Shown here: positions 12,148 to 23,122 of the stretch, piece after piece
Layout: the number at the start of each line of letters is the position of its first letter
Position numbering within the stretch: position 1 is the stretch's first letter
Source of the DNA: Pezizomycotina sp. ARF18
Lineage: Eukaryota > Ascomycota
Length of the DNA: 62,493 nt
Reading direction: 5' to 3'
NCBI GenBank assembly: GCA_002224055.1
Contig: AZLU01000120.1
Coordinates: forward strand, 61,851-124,343
Translations under genes and position numbers: made by a program
The notes under the pieces: generated by a model
Told to the model about the DNA's origin: nothing
The model's input: the letters and a program-made list of their open reading frames with translations, nothing else
Databases searched by the model: none

Positions 12148-14197
12148 TGAGCATTCACGTTCCTCGAAAGATTTCTCGAGCCTTTCTGAGAATAACACCC
12201 CTAAGCTCGGGAACTCTTCATACCCTAGACTCAAGTTCGTCGGCTATTTCCACAAACCATTGCGCAACCGCCTGGTTCTTGTCCGTATCCTCTAGGCGGT
12301 GCTGGAGTACAGCAGCTGCGTCAAAGAACCGCTGCGAAAATGCGAAAATGCCCGGCTCCCTTTTTCTTCTTCGCGGAGATGCCAAAACCGTACGCAAGTC
12401 TCCCTAGGAGACCACCTTACCATCGTGTAAGTATTCCCTAGAGTAAGATAGAAAATAAAGGCCTTATAATCCTCTTTCTCTCTGGCCCTGCACGGTTTTT
12501 TGATGCACATCTCACCCTTTGAGCTTTTAAAACAGGTCGTACTTTAAATTTAGCTAACTCGTATCGATTTAGTCCTTTCAAACAAGCTCAACCCGGTGCG
12601 CGTCGATGAAGGATCCCTATAAAGTTCTCGGCGTCTCAAAATCTGCATCTGCGGGCGATATCAAAAAAGCCTATTATGGCTTGGCTAAGAAATTCCATCC
12701 AGACACAAGCAAGGAGCCTAATGCTCGGGAAAAATTCGTCGAAGCCCAGCAAGCATACGAGATTCTCTCTGACCCTCAAAAGAAGGAACAATTTGACCAA
12801 TTTGGAGCGGCGGGATTTGACCCTAATGGTGGATTCAACCCCGGCGCAGCTGGCGCAGGGCCAGGTGCGGGAAATCCTTTCGCGGGTTTCGCAGGATTTG
12901 GAGGTGGTGGCTTCGGTGCCGACTTTTCGTTTGAAGACTTATTTTTTGGCGGAGCGCGGGGGTCGAAGAAGAGAGGGAGCGCGTTTGTGGAGGAACTCAG
13001 AGGAGACGACATTGAGGTTCAGGCAACTATATCTTTCATGGATGCAGCGCAAGGGACGGAAAGTCAATCAACATCACCCCGTTATCCACCTGTTCAACAT
13101 GTTCCGGTTCCGGTCTGAAGAGCGGAACGAAACGGATCGACTGCCCGGCGTGCTCTGGTACGGGAACGAGAGTTCATTTTGTGCAGGGTGGATTTCAGAT
13201 GGCATCCACATGCACCAACTGCAGTGGTTCTGGTCTTGTGACGCCGAAAGGTTCCGGATGCTCGTCCTGTAACGGAGTAGGGGTGGTTAAGGAGAGAAAA
13301 TCGGTCCGAGTCGATATTCCCGCTGGCGTAGAAGACGGTATGCGATTGAGAATACCCGCGAAGGTGATGCGCCGGTGCCTCCGCCCGGCGTTTCTTCCAG
13401 GGCTACCTTCCGGAAAGGTGATCTTTGGGTATATGTCAAAGTACAGCCGCACCCGAGCTTCAGCAGAAGCGGCGCAGATCTCCTCTACACGGCGAGCATA
13501 CCAATCACTACAGCCGCTCTCGGCGGTAAAATCAGAGTACCGACACTAAGTGGAGAGGCCGAACTTACGGTTCCAACGGGAACAAGCACTGGAGAGAGGA
13601 TAACGATGAGTGGCATGGGCATGCGTAAACTAGGAGGCCGTAGAAACGCTGTAGGTGATCTGAAGGTGGAATTCAAAGTGGTCATGCCAAAGTAAGTTGG
13701 TACTGCCTTGTAAAAAAATCTCTAATCTTGCGCAAAGCGCGATATCAAAGCCTTATCTGTTACTAATATACCGTTGCGAGTCGTTAAGATCGCTCTCTGC
13801 CTCGAACGCACGCTACTAGAACTTCTAGCAGACGAATTCAGAGACACTACCGCAAAGAGGATCATGAATGTTTCTCAATTGTAAGTATATATATTTCCCA
13901 CAAGAAGGGAAAAAAAATGCACGTTCAGTCGAGTGATTTTTCTGCTAACACCTCCGTTCCAAGTAGCGCAAACGAATATCACGGTTCCGTTCAAGATAAC
14001 CATGACAGTAAAAATAGCTCTGGAGAGAGCTTTTGAAACGAGCATTCCACAGGTTTACGCATCCTTCTTCTGAGAGTAGCGGCTCGGAAAATGATGGAAA
14101 AACTACGGGTGATAGCGGGAAGCGACTAGCGATCCAGAAAGAAAAAATTCCCAACAAAGCGATGATGGCAAGGCATCTAATTAAGTGGGAAGTGTAG
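12148..14197 (+). CDS. MDJ1: Mitochondrial DnaJ/Hsp40 co-chaperone (Mdj1)
   Basis: This is a type I Hsp40 that partners mitochondrial Hsp70 in protein folding in the matrix. Exon 1 (12148-12426, start [17 protein letters not shown]) is rich in Arg and Ser and lacks acids, as a targeting presequence should be. The intron is 12427-12572. The J domain starts at 12606 ([10 protein letters not shown]) with the HPD motif (KKFHPDTSK), followed by a Gly/Phe-rich linker. Four zinc-binding CxxCxGxG repeats follow: [24 protein letters not shown] and CSSCNGVG. The substrate-binding part ends near 13695 (EFKVVMPK) at a GTAAGT splice site. Later exons give [14 protein letters not shown] (about 13816) and a Ser-rich tail ending at 14197. 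Single-base losses near 13062 (A) and 13343 (G) break the frame, but all motifs are intact when read across them. Confidence 0.93.
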
Positions 14198-15153
14198 GGG
14201 TCCAGGATGTTTTATATGTTGTATGGAAGATTTCGCCGGCGCTCTTGCTACTCCACACCCTCTTCCCGCCGCTAGTAGGGATCCCCTTTTTATTTCGTCA
14301 GCGGCAGCAAGTATACCTCCTCTAAGCTGTCGCAGCATCTTAGGGGTCGGTTAGCCCCTCTGATTCAATTTGCATTATACTAAGGAAAAAAAAAAGAAAA
14401 AAATAGACATAGATATCTATCTACCTTGCTCTGGCGATCTCAACTCTCCGCCCCATGTATATATACTTATATATAGCCGCTTATTTTAATTATTATGCAT
14501 TTTATAAGCGGGAAGGGCCGAAAAAAGAAAAAAAAGGAACAGAAAAGTACCCACACCTTACCTTTCCCTCCACCACGCGCTCCGAGCACCAAGTTTCTTG
14601 TTCCTTCGCTATTAATCCTCGAATGTATATATGTCATGTACAATTAGTCTCTCAATTGTGTAGATCGATGCCGTGCTAATTCTCCTATATGGTTACAACT
14701 TGTCCACCAAAGAAACAGTGCCCTTTTTATATGCTCACTTTATGATCAGCTTCCTATACACAACAAAGGTATATAATTGTTTTTCTACTAGTTACTAGAA
14801 GTTCGTGCTTGTGTACTCAAAGTAAGAATAAATGAGTACATTACCTATCTTTTGGAAATATATTTCCGACGCACGAACGTATATAAAGGGGTTCCAGTAG
14901 TATTTACCTTTTTTTTTTTTTTTTTTTTTTTGTGTGACCATTAAAACATGGCGCCGCTGACGCGAAGTGGGGTTGAGCGGCGTTCGCCTCAAGTGAGTGA
15001 CCGAGTCTAGACTCTCCAACCCTCTACCTCTTGGGGTGTGTTTCAAAAATAAAAATAGAGGGCTGCAGTGTGGAAATCAAGGAAAACGGGAGGACGGGGT
15101 TTTTGAAAAGGAAGACGCCCACTTTACATTATAATATACTCATCCTCTTTCAC

Positions 15154-15194
<41 letters not shown>

Positions 15195-15416
15195 CTTTTT
15201 TGATATAATTAATTATTCATCGTTGAAATAAGCTCGAGCAATCCGGTGGAGCATCTTCAATCACTTGCGGCCCGAAAGCAGTGGTGATGGGATATTTACT
15301 TAGTTGATATTTGGCACTCTTATCTTTTATCTTCCTTTCTTTCTTTCCTTCTCTATTGAGGGACTTCAGGTTTGATTTCGGGAACTATCAAGTCCATTCA
15401 CGATTGCCGACGAATC
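14198..15416. other. Intergenic region with pyrimidine microsatellite
   Basis: This lies between the Mdj1 and PAS-protein genes. It holds poly(T) at about 14911-14930, a (CT)n tract at 15153-15172 running into a (CTTT)n tract at 15171-15200, and pyrimidine-rich DNA typical of a fungal promoter just before the next start. No gene is seen. Confidence 0.55.
15153..15200. repeat. (CT)n/(CTTT)n microsatellite
   Basis: About ten CT units are followed by about seven CTTT units, upstream of the PAS-domain gene. Confidence 0.9.
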
Positions 15417-16098
15417 ATGGATATAACCTTCATTACTATGCATGACTTGAGCGAAGGCAAGCGTATAATCCGTATATTCACCTTAGTAGAATTATACGAA
15501 TATTGAAAAGAAGAGAGAGAAACGGGAAAGAGGAAATACGCGTTTTTTTTTTTTTTTTTTTAAGAGATAACTCGCTAACTTCTCTATGTGAATGAATTAC
15601 TTCGTGCAATATTAGACGCTCGATGTCTCTACGCGTCTGAATCCGTTCAGGAAGTTTTGGGTTATTTGCCGCAGTAATGTCTGCGCATCCCCCGTTTATG
15701 TTGAAAAAAAAAAAAAAAAAAAAAACATGTCGAAGATCTTTATATTGCATAAGTCTGTCGCTGATCACGCGAATGATATATATCCGATGTTTAGTGAACT
15801 TCTTGGAAGAAGCTTTTCGACTATTTTCATCCAGAGGAGATGCACTTAGCCAAATCCGTTCACGGTCGCGGGGTCCGGCTAGACAAAGCCGCTGTTCTGG
15901 TATATTGTCGAATCAAATGCAGAAATGGCCAATACGTAGGCTGTGAATGCATTTTTAGCGTGGTGTACGATGTATTCGTTGCCGCCACGAGCATATATCA
16001 ACGATCTCAAAAAAAGCCGAGGTTTGTATATATCCTATTCGTTCATCCATCCAGACGTCGATCCTAAAGAGTTTGCCTTTTTCCTTCTTCCCCCCCCC

Positions 16099-16129
<31 letters not shown>

Positions 16130-17357
16130 AGAAAAGAAAAATTGTGATATATATCCGCAATGTAATGTTCGAATTTATGTATGCTGGAATCGCATCTAGT
16201 ATTGCCTGCATTTTGAGTTCTATACATTAGAAAAAAGGAAGGGGCTATACTAAAACTAAGGGAAACCTATGCAAACTTGTGCGTATACAAAAGGTCGAGC
16301 TCTGACCGCTCCGGTTATTCGACGGGTTTTCTCGTCTTCGCCTCACGACCCTCGCTACAATATGCTCACGCATCTGTCCAGCAAATTCCGCACGACTCCT
16401 CCCAACGAACACGAACCTCGGGCGGCCTTAATCTTGAATCGTTTCACTCGATCTTTGACCGTGTTGTATTCCTCGCTCGCCCTCTCGACCATCACAGGGT
16501 TTTCGTCTGATAGTATTAAGGCAGGAGTTTCTACGAGTTCATCAACGAAGATTGCCTTCAGAATGCTGTGGAAGCGTTCGAAAGAGCGAAGGAAATGATT
16601 CTATCGCATATTTGAGATTTCGTTGGCGCAATCCCATGTCGGCCCATGTCGCTATGGATGGCACTGCCGAGGGCTGTCGTGATAAGGGAAAGAGAAAGCG
16701 GCAAGAGGAAGAAGATGGGGAAGTGCTTAATATACAAGACTTGGACGGGGGTACACACTCAGGATCTTTGCAGCGGCGTCCGTTAAAGCGTAGCCGAAAC
16801 GCAGAGGTCGCAGATGAAATGGACGAGGACCCGTCATCTTTAGAGAGGCGCGAACAGCATCGGCTAGGGAACGGGGTCCCTACGATGCGCGACGGTGAAA
16901 GAAACCTTGAGGTTGAAGCCGTCGTCTCCTGTACCTCGGATGGACTTGTAGTGGTATTACGGCGCGCTCGGCCACTGATACCCAAACCGTTCCACGGAAC
17001 GAGGGGTCCATTATTCGCATCACCTTGGGCTCGAAATCCTCTGGTTCCTCCAGCCGCGCCTGCTGCGTTGGAGCCGAACGCTGTGAAAAAATTCCCATTC
17101 GATTTATGGAGAGTATACGGCAAGTGGCCGTTTTCGCATGGAGCCTTCATTCCCTCGGAGGAGAGGCCGTCACCTCTAGAGAAAGGCAATCTTCAGTCGA
17201 CCAGGTTGATTTATCCGACAATCGGCGTTCGGTCCGGGGTTCGTCTTGCCCGCCGGCGGTGGTCTGTAATGGGAGTTTGAACGTTCAGAGTGAACAATCT
17301 CAACTCCATAACCAAGAGCGTGTAAAAAGCAAGATCAAGGAACGCGATGCCTCTTGA
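15417..17357 (+). CDS. Fungal protein with two PAS domains
   Basis: This is a conserved fungal PAS-domain protein. I recognise the family by its conserved blocks but know no assigned function. PAS domains sense ligands, light or redox state, or mediate protein contacts. Exon 1 starts MDITFITMHDLSEGKR (15417). After an intron with a poly(A) run, the first PAS domain reads SELLGRSF, then VHGRGVRLDKAAVL and NGQYVGCECIFSVVYDV (15840-15990). A second intron (about 16030-16285) contains abutting C, T and A runs. Then come ALTAPVIRRVFSSSPHDPRY (16290) and the second PAS domain (LNRFTRSLTVLYSS, then NDSIAYLRFRWRNP, and VEAVVSCTSDGLVVVLRRAR near 16910). A basic, nuclear-signal-like KGKRKRQEEE lies between. 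The C-terminal helix (FMESIRQVAVFAWSL, 17100) is in another frame. Several one-base frameshifts interrupt the locus. Confidence 0.8.
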
Positions 17358-17785
17358 GACTTTCTTTGGTATCGAGAAATTTTCATATAGACTTCAACGA
17401 AGCCGTAAGAATTAAATATAGGAACGGGGAAAAAATATATATATATATAAAAAAAAAAAAAAAAAAAAAAGAGAGAGAGAGAGAAAGGGAGAAGAAGAAA
17501 AAGCAGCAGAAGCAATAATAACGTAAAAATTGATTATTATTACCTAGCTAACGGCCTATTCTTGACCCCATTATCCCTAAAATCCTGTTTCTGAACTCTC
17601 AAATGTGTAAAATAATGTATCTCATTCGCGATCTCCCATCATAATCGAGGTACCAGAACTCGAATATTCCACCAGGGGTTTAAATTAATTAATTACATGG
17701 GAATTCCGTTCCTATACCGAAGCATTTTCGTGAAAACACTTAATAGAATGGGTAGCTTTTGTGGGTAAAACCGAAAATATGGAGG
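17358..17785. other. Convergent intergenic region
   Basis: This is the 3' flank of the PAS gene (+) and the Csm1-like gene (-). It holds (TA)n, poly(A) and (GA)n low complexity at 17435-17485. No gene is seen. Confidence 0.6.
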
Positions 17786-19571
17786 TTAAGGCTGAACCTG
17801 GGAGTTTTGCAGGGAGTTTGCAAGTCTTAAGTAGAATGAAGACGCCTTTTCCCTGGGGAAAGTTATTTCTTCTTTTAAATAACTTGGAAGTACTCGCTCA
17901 AGGACCTTATCGTGGACGTCAAGGAGAGGGTGAAGGTTATCTCGCTGTCAGCACTGTTATAGCCGTCGGACCGATTGCTTAACGCTGCCGAAGATACTGA
18001 AAGCTTGAAGTGTAAAGCTATATCGCCTAGGTTTTAGCCAACTTATAGATATACCGATCGCCTGACAACTAATGTTTGGAAGACTCACTGCCGTTCCTGC
18101 CGGTTTGCAGGCAATCATACACAATCAATCCTTCATTGTCGTCCTGGATACTTCTGATGATAAGACCGCTTAGATCGCCATAGAGCTCTTCTTTCAGACT
18201 TGAAACTTCACGAAAAGCTGCAGTGTTTCCGCCCGATTGTTGCCGCTGCAGGCCTTGTGGCCGTCCCGACGATAATTTTGCTGTCAAGTGCTCATTGTCT
18301 CTTTGCAACCTTTCGTAGGCTGCTTTTTGAGCGACAAGCTGTTTCTCCTTCTCCTGTAAAAGGGCAGTTGTTTGATTCAATTTGCCTTGTAGTTCTCGAG
18401 ACTTGGTGGATAGTTCTGAGGCGATTTTGACTTCCGAAGTCAATGCAGAAATTAATTTTTCGGAAGCTTAGCATTGTGATCGTTAATTCGTTAGCCCGTC
18501 CTTTCATGGTATAAAACCAGAAAATGAAAGGAGAAAAAGAATGCTAACCAATATCCTTCTTCTTCATATTCTCCTTAAACTCATTCAAAGCCAACTCTGC
18601 TTTTGTGGATCTTAGCGCCAGGAGTTCGTTATATTTTAGCGTTAGCTTTTCAAGCTCTGCGTTTGCGTCGCGCACTTCAGGTGCATCTTTTTCCGTAGCT
18701 TTGGCTTTCCGAGATTCATCAGGCTTGGACTTGGACTCTTCTGAATAGGAAAAGAAGATAGAGAAAATTTTCATTAGCTAGTGCTACTTCCACTTGCCGT
18801 CTGCGAGCTCTCGTTTAGTGGCGCATGAAAATGGGAGCGATATTACTAGTACTATACCCGATTTCTTGCTGGAAGGTTTATTTTTACGCCCGGCACGTGG
18901 TACGATGTCTAATTTATCGACCTCGGTCGACAAATCCAGCATTGTCTCCTGATCCTCTTCTTTTCCTCTTTCTCCATTATCATCACCGGAACCTTCTACT
19001 TCTTCTTCTTCTTCTCCTTCTTCCTCCTCCTCAGGTGCATCGGGCAGGAGTATATCAGTCTCTTCAACGGCCTCGTTGGTAGCTTTACTTGCGCTTTGCG
19101 GTCTACCTCTTCTGACTTTACCAGTGCTTTTCGGCTTGTCATTAGCTTCTATAGTGCTGACTTTAGCGGGTTGCTTTTCCTTGCTAGATATGGCCGTTCT
19201 AGTAGTGTTTTTTGAGCCCTTCGGCCTGCCACCTCGGCGAGATGCAGTGTCTTCTGTGCGCGTTCGAGGGTTCCTCCTCCTTATTGTCGTTGTCGTCGTC
19301 GTCGCACACGGCACTTTCGGATTTGGTTGTTCCACGGCCAGCACTTGCTTTTCGCCCAGGTTTCTTCACCGATTCTTTATGGTACGTCAGTCGAAGCTTT
19401 TGAAGGGCGACATAGCTAATTTCTATGCAACCAAGTTGGCCGTCCGCCGTTTTGTTCCTAACTGCTTCAGATTAAAGTGAAGGTTGTAGTTTTACCTTGG
19501 GTTTCCGCAATTTCCGGCTCCTCATCAGAAGATGCAAATTGGGAAGAAAATGGTTTCGCTTTTGGTGGCAT
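17786..19571 (-). CDS. Monopolin subunit Csm1/Pcs1-like chromosome segregation protein
   Basis: In yeasts, Csm1/Pcs1 forms a V-shaped complex that clamps kinetochore microtubule sites and organises rDNA. Exon 1 reads MPPKAKPFSSQF (ATG at 19569-19571). It is followed by an AT-hook-like, basic, Ser/Thr-rich region (RRGGRPKGSKN, VRRGRPQSASK) and a long Glu-rich acidic stretch near 19000. A coiled coil follows (about 18774-18544 and 18443-18200; for example LEKLTLKYNELLALRS). The C-terminal globular Csm1/Pcs1 domain has DLSGLIIRSIQDD, YDCLQTGRNG, an intron, then TLHFKLSVSSAAL and SYLKEEITFPRGKASSFY. The last stop is at 17786-17788. The domain order (basic, acidic, coiled coil, globular) matches the family. 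Frameshifts separate several segments. Confidence 0.85.
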
Positions 19572-20308
19572 TTACTAAGTCGGACCCTGCGGGCGAGAGT
19601 TGCTTTCCGCTCGTCTGATTTTTTTTTTTTTCTTTTCTTCTTCCAAGATGCGGCAAGCTGGGATGGGAAAGATAGGTGAAATTCCGCGATCCTAGAAGCT
19701 GAGCATAGGGTTGCTATTCTATCTTTTGGGTAATCTCATGGTAGGTTTTATAGAAGCTACTTATGTATTCGGATGTGGATGAGGTCGATTTCTAGCAGGT
19801 TTAGGGAAGGAAGGAATAAACAAAGACGCGATGCTATTTGATTGAGGTTATATTTTGGGGAGGTTAAGGGTCCAAAATGCATTGCTCGTTTACGTGGAAG
19901 CCGCACCCCCAAACCCACCCCTAAAAAAAAAAAAAAAAAAAACAAAGCAAAGGGCAGCTTCCAACCAATTAAAGCATTTCCTTGAGTAATTTCTTTGCTA
20001 TGTAGCAGACAGAAGAAGATTTCAGTCGTTGGACCTTTTCAGGAACCAGTTTTGTTAACGCCTTCCTCGCGTTTTAACATTAGACACTACTCATCTAACG
20101 TACATTGAAGGCTACTACCAAGTATCATTCCTAAAATGCGGTTTACCAGCTTTGTCGAAGCAGAATGGCTTGCTGCCGCAAACCACAGCTACGAGGCAAG
20201 TAAATCTTTATACCAAATATCCATCAAAAGGGTCGCCAGCTCGTTCGAGTAACACACTCTTTATATCTCTTTCCAGGATGCCATCCGCTTGGCTAATATT
20301 GAATAATA
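19572..20308. other. Intergenic region
   Basis: This lies between the Csm1-like gene (upstream side) and the 3' end of EED. It has poly(T) near 19620 and poly(A) at 19923-19942 next to a C-rich patch. No gene is recognised. Confidence 0.55.
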
Positions 20309-22131
20309 TCATGGCTTAATCCTCTTAAATAATGCTGCTACACCGGAATCGCCAACCACTGCCAAATAGGCGCCATCCGGGCTCCAGGCACACTGCCTAA
20401 TAGTAGTTTTGACTTTCGGGATGTCGAGAGTCGCGTGAGGTTTCAAACGCCCAAATGGATCGATACCTCATCCGTCACCACCCTTTCGTTCCCGTCAATA
20501 TCGCCAAGTATCTTTGTCACATCGAGTTCGGAATCTTTGGGTTCCAAGGAAGCAATTCTTTGAAGGTCCCAGAGGTGAATCTTTCCCGCCGTGTTTCCCA
20601 TTGCAAGAGTAGACGACTTGTGCGGGATGCTTGATAGGCCAAACCTTAGAAAAAACGGGTCCGTGTCAACGCAGTTAAATTGTAAGAGCCGTTCAAACCC
20701 TTCTCCAACGCTGACCTTGTCTCTCGCCATTCGTGCGTAGTTGGAGCTGATGCAATTGGCGGCGGAAGAACCGTAGAGTCAAAGTTTATGATTTGCCAGA
20801 GTACTATTTTATGCTCTTTAGCAGACTTTGAAAGTATCAAGTCCCCTAAGAAGCATAGGCTAACGTGATATCGCGCATTAGCGGAGTGCCAAATCTGAAG
20901 TTTGCGAATGGCTAAATACAAACCTGTCAACGTAGTTCGAGTGCACGGTGATACTGGAGAAATGAGGAAAGTACACCATCGTTGGCTTGTCAGTGCCGGT
21001 TCTCCGGTCAGGTAAGACGGGTATAGTCCACTGAAAAGTATTGTTTAGTAGATTAAAGATGAAAGATAAGGCCATGTTCCAATGTAGGAAAGATAGCAAA
21101 GGTCCTTGTTTAACTCACAAGGTTGATCACATGGTCCATGCCCCCTGAGAGGATGAATCTTCCAGTAGGGTGCCAAGCCTGATTTGAGCGGTTGGGAAGC
21201 GCATATTGATTAGTCTAACCAAAGAAAAAAAAGAAAGAAAAAAAAAGAAAGAAAAAAAAAGAAAGAAAAAAAAAGAAAGAAAAAAAAAGAACGGGAGGCG
21301 GGAGGAGAAAAAACCTTACAATCGCAAGCACGGTTTCTCTATGGCCTTCGCCACCGCAAATAAGAGCACAAGGTTGGTTACTATGACTATTATGCAAGGA
21401 CCATATACGGATTGTATGATCTGCAGAAGCCGAAGCTATCAGGTTTGGGTTCGTTGGGCAGGTTTGAACATCTAAGACCGACTTTGGCGCGCGGAAGAGT
21501 GGAAGCTCTCCTTTAGCTTTGTCCGCGTATCCTTTCAACCCGAAATTGACTGGATCGTTAACTTACATCGCCATGACCCGTCAAAGTCTGGCGAAACCAT
21601 CAGCTGGCTGCGCCGCAAAATAGCTCCTGAAAAGCTGACAATAGGCCGGCATGTAACAGACGAACCGTTTTAAGTTTCCCTTCCTTGGTATCCAGAACTT
21701 TTATGGTGTGGGCGTCGCCGCCGGCCGCAATCAGAGGTAAACCTGTAGAGGAATCTTTACACCAGCAGAGGGTACAAAGATCCTCTCCTTTCTTTTCGGA
21801 GGCTTTAGTGAGAAATCGATCCTTATCTGGGATGATCGAAGGCATCTCTAAATGGTCCTAACATCTTCGTCTAAAAAATACTGTATTATTTCTAGGCCGT
21901 TATCCGGACCCGACCTTGCAATAAACACCTGCAATAGAAAGCACATCAGCTTGGTGTTCTCAAAAGGGCGATGAGGTGAAATAACCGTCTATATTTACTT
22001 ATAAGAACTGAATACAAGGAGGCAAAGAAAAAGAATGGAGATATTTGAGACGAACTTCACGACCTCCACAGACGGCCAGAATAGGCCCCTCATCGGGTAA
22101 CCCATAGGGGTAGAAAGACACCGAATAGTAT
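20309..22131 (-). CDS. eed: PRC2 WD40 subunit EED (Polycomb ESC/EED homologue), 5' end not found
   Basis: EED is the beta-propeller subunit of PRC2, which binds H3K27me3 and supports H3K27 methylation in facultative heterochromatin. The minus strand reads in order: FYPYGLPDEGPILAVCGG (about 22110), DNGLEIIQYFLDEDV, LCTLCWCKDSSTGLPLIAAG with TIKVLD (21760), a GHGD-type WD repeat, then NLIASASADHTIRIWSL (21430) and HRETVLAI. The intron 21179-21318 is mostly purine repeat. WHPTGRFILSGGMDHVINL follows, then YFPHFSSITVHSNYVD (about 20960), which matches EED's signature His-xx-Asn-Tyr-Val-Asp, and GDLILSKSAKEHKIVLW. The end is HATLDIPKVKTTIRQCAWSP and a stop at 20309-20311. The first exon with the start codon is not identified; an acceptor lies near 22132. 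Frameshifts occur between blades. Confidence 0.9.
21222..21292. repeat. Polypurine GAAA-type tandem repeat in an EED intron
   Basis: About 70 bases of A-runs separated by GAAAG units, with a core of about 18 bases repeated near-perfectly four times. It makes up half of the 140-bp intron. On the sense strand it is a polypyrimidine tract. Confidence 0.85.
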
Positions 22132-23122
22132 ACTACAGCTATCGAATAGAAAATTGTCAGCAGCCGATTACTTCTCTTTCTTCTCTTTTCTGTTTTCTAC
22201 AGCTTAGCAAAGGGATATTTAAAGGTACGGGCAAACACACCACTATCTTTACGATTACTCTACTTTCCGCACCGCAACGCACACAGCAACATTTACAACA
22301 TCAGCAAACCGTTTCGGAAGATAATATAAGATAGATCAATCGATAAAAAATTTTAAGAAATAGCCTCAAACCACACATGTAAAACTGCCTGTAGTGAAAA
22401 TTCTTTGCCGAACTGAGACGAGGAGGTTGCCATCATGGTCGGTACCTTCGTTGGGAAGCCTTGTGTGAATTGTATTGCGTAGGTTATAATAGTGTCGGAG
22501 GCTTCTAATCGCAGAAATTGATAGAATAGAGTTCAATAAAAAAAAATATCCGGGATTCCTGTTCTTTTTTTTTTTTTTTTGGCTGGTCATGTCATGTGAC
22601 CATCGCGTTTTCTTTTATTCTTTCTAATCAGACGCGACGGCTTGGGTGTTTTCTGCTAAAATTGTGCGGAGGAAACAAACAAAGAAATAGCAGAGGGGGA
22701 GAAGTTTTTGTCAAGTTTGTTCTAACACGGAAACAAAGCGGTACCGCATGTTGCGATAAACCTTTTAAGACGAGTAATTCTTCTTCTCTTTCTTCTTCTT
22801 GCTCTTCTTTCTTGCAGTATTTCTTCTTCCCTTCCATACCACCCGCAAAATCACCTGGTATTTCAACTGAACTCGGAGCTGCGAATTTAGGTACTATTTC
22901 GATACATAGAGCTTACTGCCTTAAACACCCCCCCCAAAAAAAAAAAAAAAAAAAAGTAACCATCGGCATCCTTATAACTTTATCGTTCACAAGCTAATGA
23001 GCAACTTCATAATTTTTGCAGGTGCTTGTTGATCTCCTGTGCAGTCGACCTCAAATCTTATCACACGTATTGCTATAGCCACCCGGTTGGCTTGCCAAAA
23101 TAAGTATCTACGTATATCTACT
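22132..23122. other. Divergent region between EED and SMC6
   Basis: It probably contains the unfound first exon(s) of EED and the promoters of both genes. It has poly(T) near 22567-22580, pyrimidine clusters near 22770-22830, and a C-run joined to a poly(A) run at 22929-22953. No separate gene is seen. Confidence 0.5.

Noticed and set aside
17761-17982. Open frame on the plus strand, 73 residues
   Set aside because: It is antisense to the last exon of the Csm1-like gene, which explains its apparent coding character.
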